Part shown: positions 13,907 through 15,676 of the stretch, one piece after another
Position numbering within the stretch: the stretch's first letter is position 1
Layout of the letters: the number at the start of each line of letters is the position of its first letter
Assembly: GCA_964406035.1 (NCBI GenBank)
Contig: CAYOQB010000119.1
Span: 1 to 15,676 of the forward strand
Origin: JAIEPW01 sp964406035
Lineage (GTDB): Bacteria; Acidobacteriota; Terriglobia; Bryobacterales; Bryobacteraceae
Length of the DNA stretch: 15,676 nt
Reading direction: 5' to 3'
Translations under genes and position numbers: made by a program
The notes under the pieces: model-generated
The model's database searches: none
What the model was told of the DNA's origin: nothing
The model's input: only the letters and a program-made list of their open reading frames with translations

Positions 13907-13996
13907 ACGGAGTTCCTAGAAGAGATGAAGTCTCTGCTCCTAATTCGCCCGCCGCCCGGAAAAGCTTTAGCCGCCCGCGCATTCCGCCCGAAAACG

Positions 13997-14002
13997 TACA
14001 AT
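13997..14002 (+). promoter_or_regulatory. Candidate -10 element for the GH63 gene
   Basis: TACAAT matches the -10 consensus TATAAT at five of six positions. A start of transcription 7 nt downstream would fall at 14009, the G of an in-frame GTG, and 6 nt before the ATG at 14015. No -35 box is recognised at the proper distance, and no ribosome binding site lies before the gene, which fits a leaderless or near-leaderless message. Confidence 0.4.
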
Positions 14003-14014
14003 TCGTTTGTGCCC

Positions 14015-15676
14015 ATGAACGCGGAGCAGTTGCGACTGGAAGCGGCGGCCAGGCGGGAGGCCCACTGGCGCCGCTGGGGACCTTATCTTTCGGAACGGCA
14101 GTGGGGCACCGTGCGGGAGGACTATTCGCCCGACGGCAGCGCCTGGACCCATTTTCCACACGATCACGCCCGCTCCCGCGCCTACCGCTGGGGTGAGGAC
14201 GGGATTGCCGGAATCAGCGACAATCACCAGCGGCTGTGTTTCGCGCTCGCGCTGTGGAACGGCCGCGATCCCATTCTGAAAGAACGGCTGTTCGGCCTCA
14301 CCGGGCCGGAGGGCAGCCACGGCGAGGACGTCAAGGAGTATTACTACTACCTGGATTCGACGCCCACGCACTCCTATATGAAGTGCTTGTACAAGTACCC
14401 GCAGGCGGAGTTCCCCTATGACTGGCTGGTGCAGGCCAACCGCAACCGCCCGCGCTCGGCCAGCGAGTTCGAGCTGATCGACACCGGCGTTTTCGATGAG
14501 AACCGCTACTTCGACGTGTACACGGAGTACGCCAAGGCCGATGTGGACGACATTCTGATCCGGGTGACGGTGGAGAACCGGGGTCCGGAGGCGGCGGAGT
14601 TGCACCTGCTGCCGACGCTGTGGTTTCGCAACACGTGGTCCTGGAAGCCGGGGTCGGTGAAGCCGGAGTTACGCCAGCAGGACGCCTCTTCACTGGAGGT
14701 GCGGCACGACTCGCTGGGGTCGTTTGTGTTCGAGATGGACGGCGCGCCGGCGATGCTGTTCGCGGAGAACGAAACGAACACGCAGCGCCTGTACGGGTTC
14801 GGCGCGGGGCACTTCAAGGACGCGTTCCATGAGGCGGTGATCCGCGGCCGCAAGGATGTCGTGAACTCCGAACAGCGCGGCACAAAAGCGTGCGGCTGGT
14901 ATCACTTCCGGGTTCCGGCGGGCGGGAGCCAGGTGTTCCGGCTGCGCTTGTATCGCGCCACCGAGGCCACCCGGCTGGTGCACGACTTCGACGGCATTTT
15001 CGCCGAGCGGATCCAGGAAGCGGACGAGTTCTACCGCTTTGCGAATCCGAAGCTGAGCGAGGACGGGCTAAGGGTGCAGCGCCAGGCGTTCGCCGGAATG
15101 CTCTGGTCCAAGCAGTTCTATCACTATGTGGTGGAGGAGTGGCTGACCGGCGATGCGGCGCAGCCGCCTCCGCCGCCGCAGCGCAAGCAGGGGCGCAACA
15201 GCGAATGGATTCACCTGTTCAACGACGACATCGTCTCCATGCCGGACAAGTGGGAGTATCCCTGGTATGCGGCGTGGGACTCGGCGTTTCACATGATCCC
15301 GTTCGCGCTGATCGACCCCGAGTTCGCCAAGCACCAGCTCGGGACTTTCCTGCGCGAGTGGTACATGCATCCGAACGGGCAGCTCCCGGCGTATGAATGG
15401 AATTTTTCCGACGTCAACCCTCCGGTGCATGCCTGGGCCTGCTGGCGCGTTTTCCAGATCGACGCCAGGATTCAGGGGCGCAAGGACACCGCGTTTCTGG
15501 AGAGCGTGTTCCACAAGCTGCTGATGAACTTCACCTGGTGGGTGAATCGCAAGGATCAGGCCGGCAACAATATCTTCGAAGGCGGGTTCCTGGGGCTGGA
15601 CAACATCGGCCTGTTCGACCGCTCCAAGCCGATGCCCGGCGGCGGGGAACTGGAGCAGAGCGACGGCACCGCATGG
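14015..15676 (+). CDS. GH63-type glucosidase family protein, C-terminal part cut off
   Basis: 554 codons are visible to the right edge without a stop. Residues ~20-330 form the N-terminal all-beta region seen in GH63-like enzymes (EDGIAGISDNHQRLCFALALWNG; LHLLPTLWFRNTWSW). From ~335 on, the (alpha/alpha)6-barrel catalytic domain begins, with KWEYPWYAAWDSAFHMIPFAL at 412-432. D422 in the WD-S motif aligns with the position of the general acid in GH63 and related clan GH-G enzymes; the general base should lie beyond the window. Bacterial homologues run to about 850-900 residues and are usually annotated glucosidase; they cut alpha-glucosidic bonds in oligosaccharides, the exact substrate unknown. 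No signal peptide is seen, so it is probably cytoplasmic. It is divergent from the GT-C-like gene. An in-frame GTG at 14009 is an alternative start. Confidence 0.87.
   Translation, partial: MNAEQLRLEAAARREAHWRRWGPYLSERQWGTVREDYSPDGSAWTHFPHDHARSRAYRWGEDGIAGISDNHQRLCFALALWNGRDPILKERLFGLTGPEGSHGEDVKEYYYYLDSTPTHSYMKCLYKYPQAEFPYDWLVQANRNRPRSASEFELIDTGVFDENRYFDVYTEYAKADVDDILIRVTVENRGPEAAELHLLPTLWFRNTWSWKPGSVKPELRQQDASSLEVRHDSLGSFVFEMDGAPAMLFAENETNTQRLYGFGAGHFKDAFHEAVIRGRKDVVNSEQRGTKACGWYHFRVPAGGSQVFRLRLYRATEATRLVHDFDGIFAERIQEADEFYRFANPKLSEDGLRVQRQAFAGMLWSKQFYHYVVEEWLTGDAAQPPPPPQRKQGRNSEWIHLFNDDIVSMPDKWEYPWYAAWDSAFHMIPFALIDPEFAKHQLGTFLREWYMHPNGQLPAYEWNFSDVNPPVHAWACWRVFQIDARIQGRKDTAFLESVFHKLLMNFTWWVNRKDQAGNNIFEGGFLGLDNIGLFDRSKPMPGGGELEQSDGTAW

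Noticed and set aside
13921..13935. AGAGA-TGAAG-TCTCT inverted repeat in the divergent intergenic region as an operator
   Set aside because: Five-base arms of low complexity are expected by chance, and the position is inside the leader of the GT-C-like gene without other support.

Overview
The window is GC-rich bacterial DNA that most likely comes from an acidobacterium of the Solibacter/Bryobacter type. The best clue is the last ~227 residues of the large beta-propeller protein (minus strand, 1107-4088). They match the C-terminal domain family (TIGR03437) that is strongly expanded in Solibacter-like Acidobacteriota. Almost everything is on the minus strand; only the rightmost gene is on the plus strand.

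Left part (1-4088). A multiheme c-type cytochrome runs off the left edge. Next, in transcription order from the right, a secreted/surface propeller protein is followed 34 bp later by a small outer-membrane beta-barrel protein. A clear intrinsic terminator (353-406) ends that pair and separates it from the cytochrome.

Non-coding stretch (4089-4399). It holds a palindrome just upstream of the propeller gene, a tandem array of ~40-bp palindromic units (4171-4316), and a long inverted repeat (4327-4386) just past the last gene of the next operon. I see no gene in it.

Centre (4400-12208). This is a compact Tad (tight adherence) / Flp-type type IV pilus operon, read leftwards: an 84-aa unknown protein, prepilin peptidase (tadV/cpaA), cpaB/rcpC, secretin cpaC/rcpA, cpaE/tadZ, ATPase tadA/cpaF, tadB, tadC, and a previously easy-to-miss 31-aa single-span membrane protein with a strong ribosome binding site. 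The machine's core is complete: membrane platform, motor, localiser, outer-membrane channel and its partner, and processing enzyme. No conventional Flp pilin, TadD, TadE, TadF or TadG is visible. The first and last small genes are the only unassigned parts, which makes them the most interesting objects here. The 84-aa protein carries a G-x4-E-F prepilin-like motif.

Right part (12209-15676). A polytopic membrane protein that looks like a GT-C-type glycosyltransferase (TTG start) lies upstream of the Tad operon on the same strand. Divergent from it is the 5' two-thirds or so of a GH63-type alpha-glucosidase-family gene that runs off the right edge and may be expressed from a leaderless or nearly leaderless transcript.

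No tRNA, rRNA, CRISPR array, insertion sequence, phage gene or broken gene was recognised. Beyond the two small Tad-linked ORFs, the repeat structures and the overlapping palindromes ahead of the Tad operon, the gene content is of known families.
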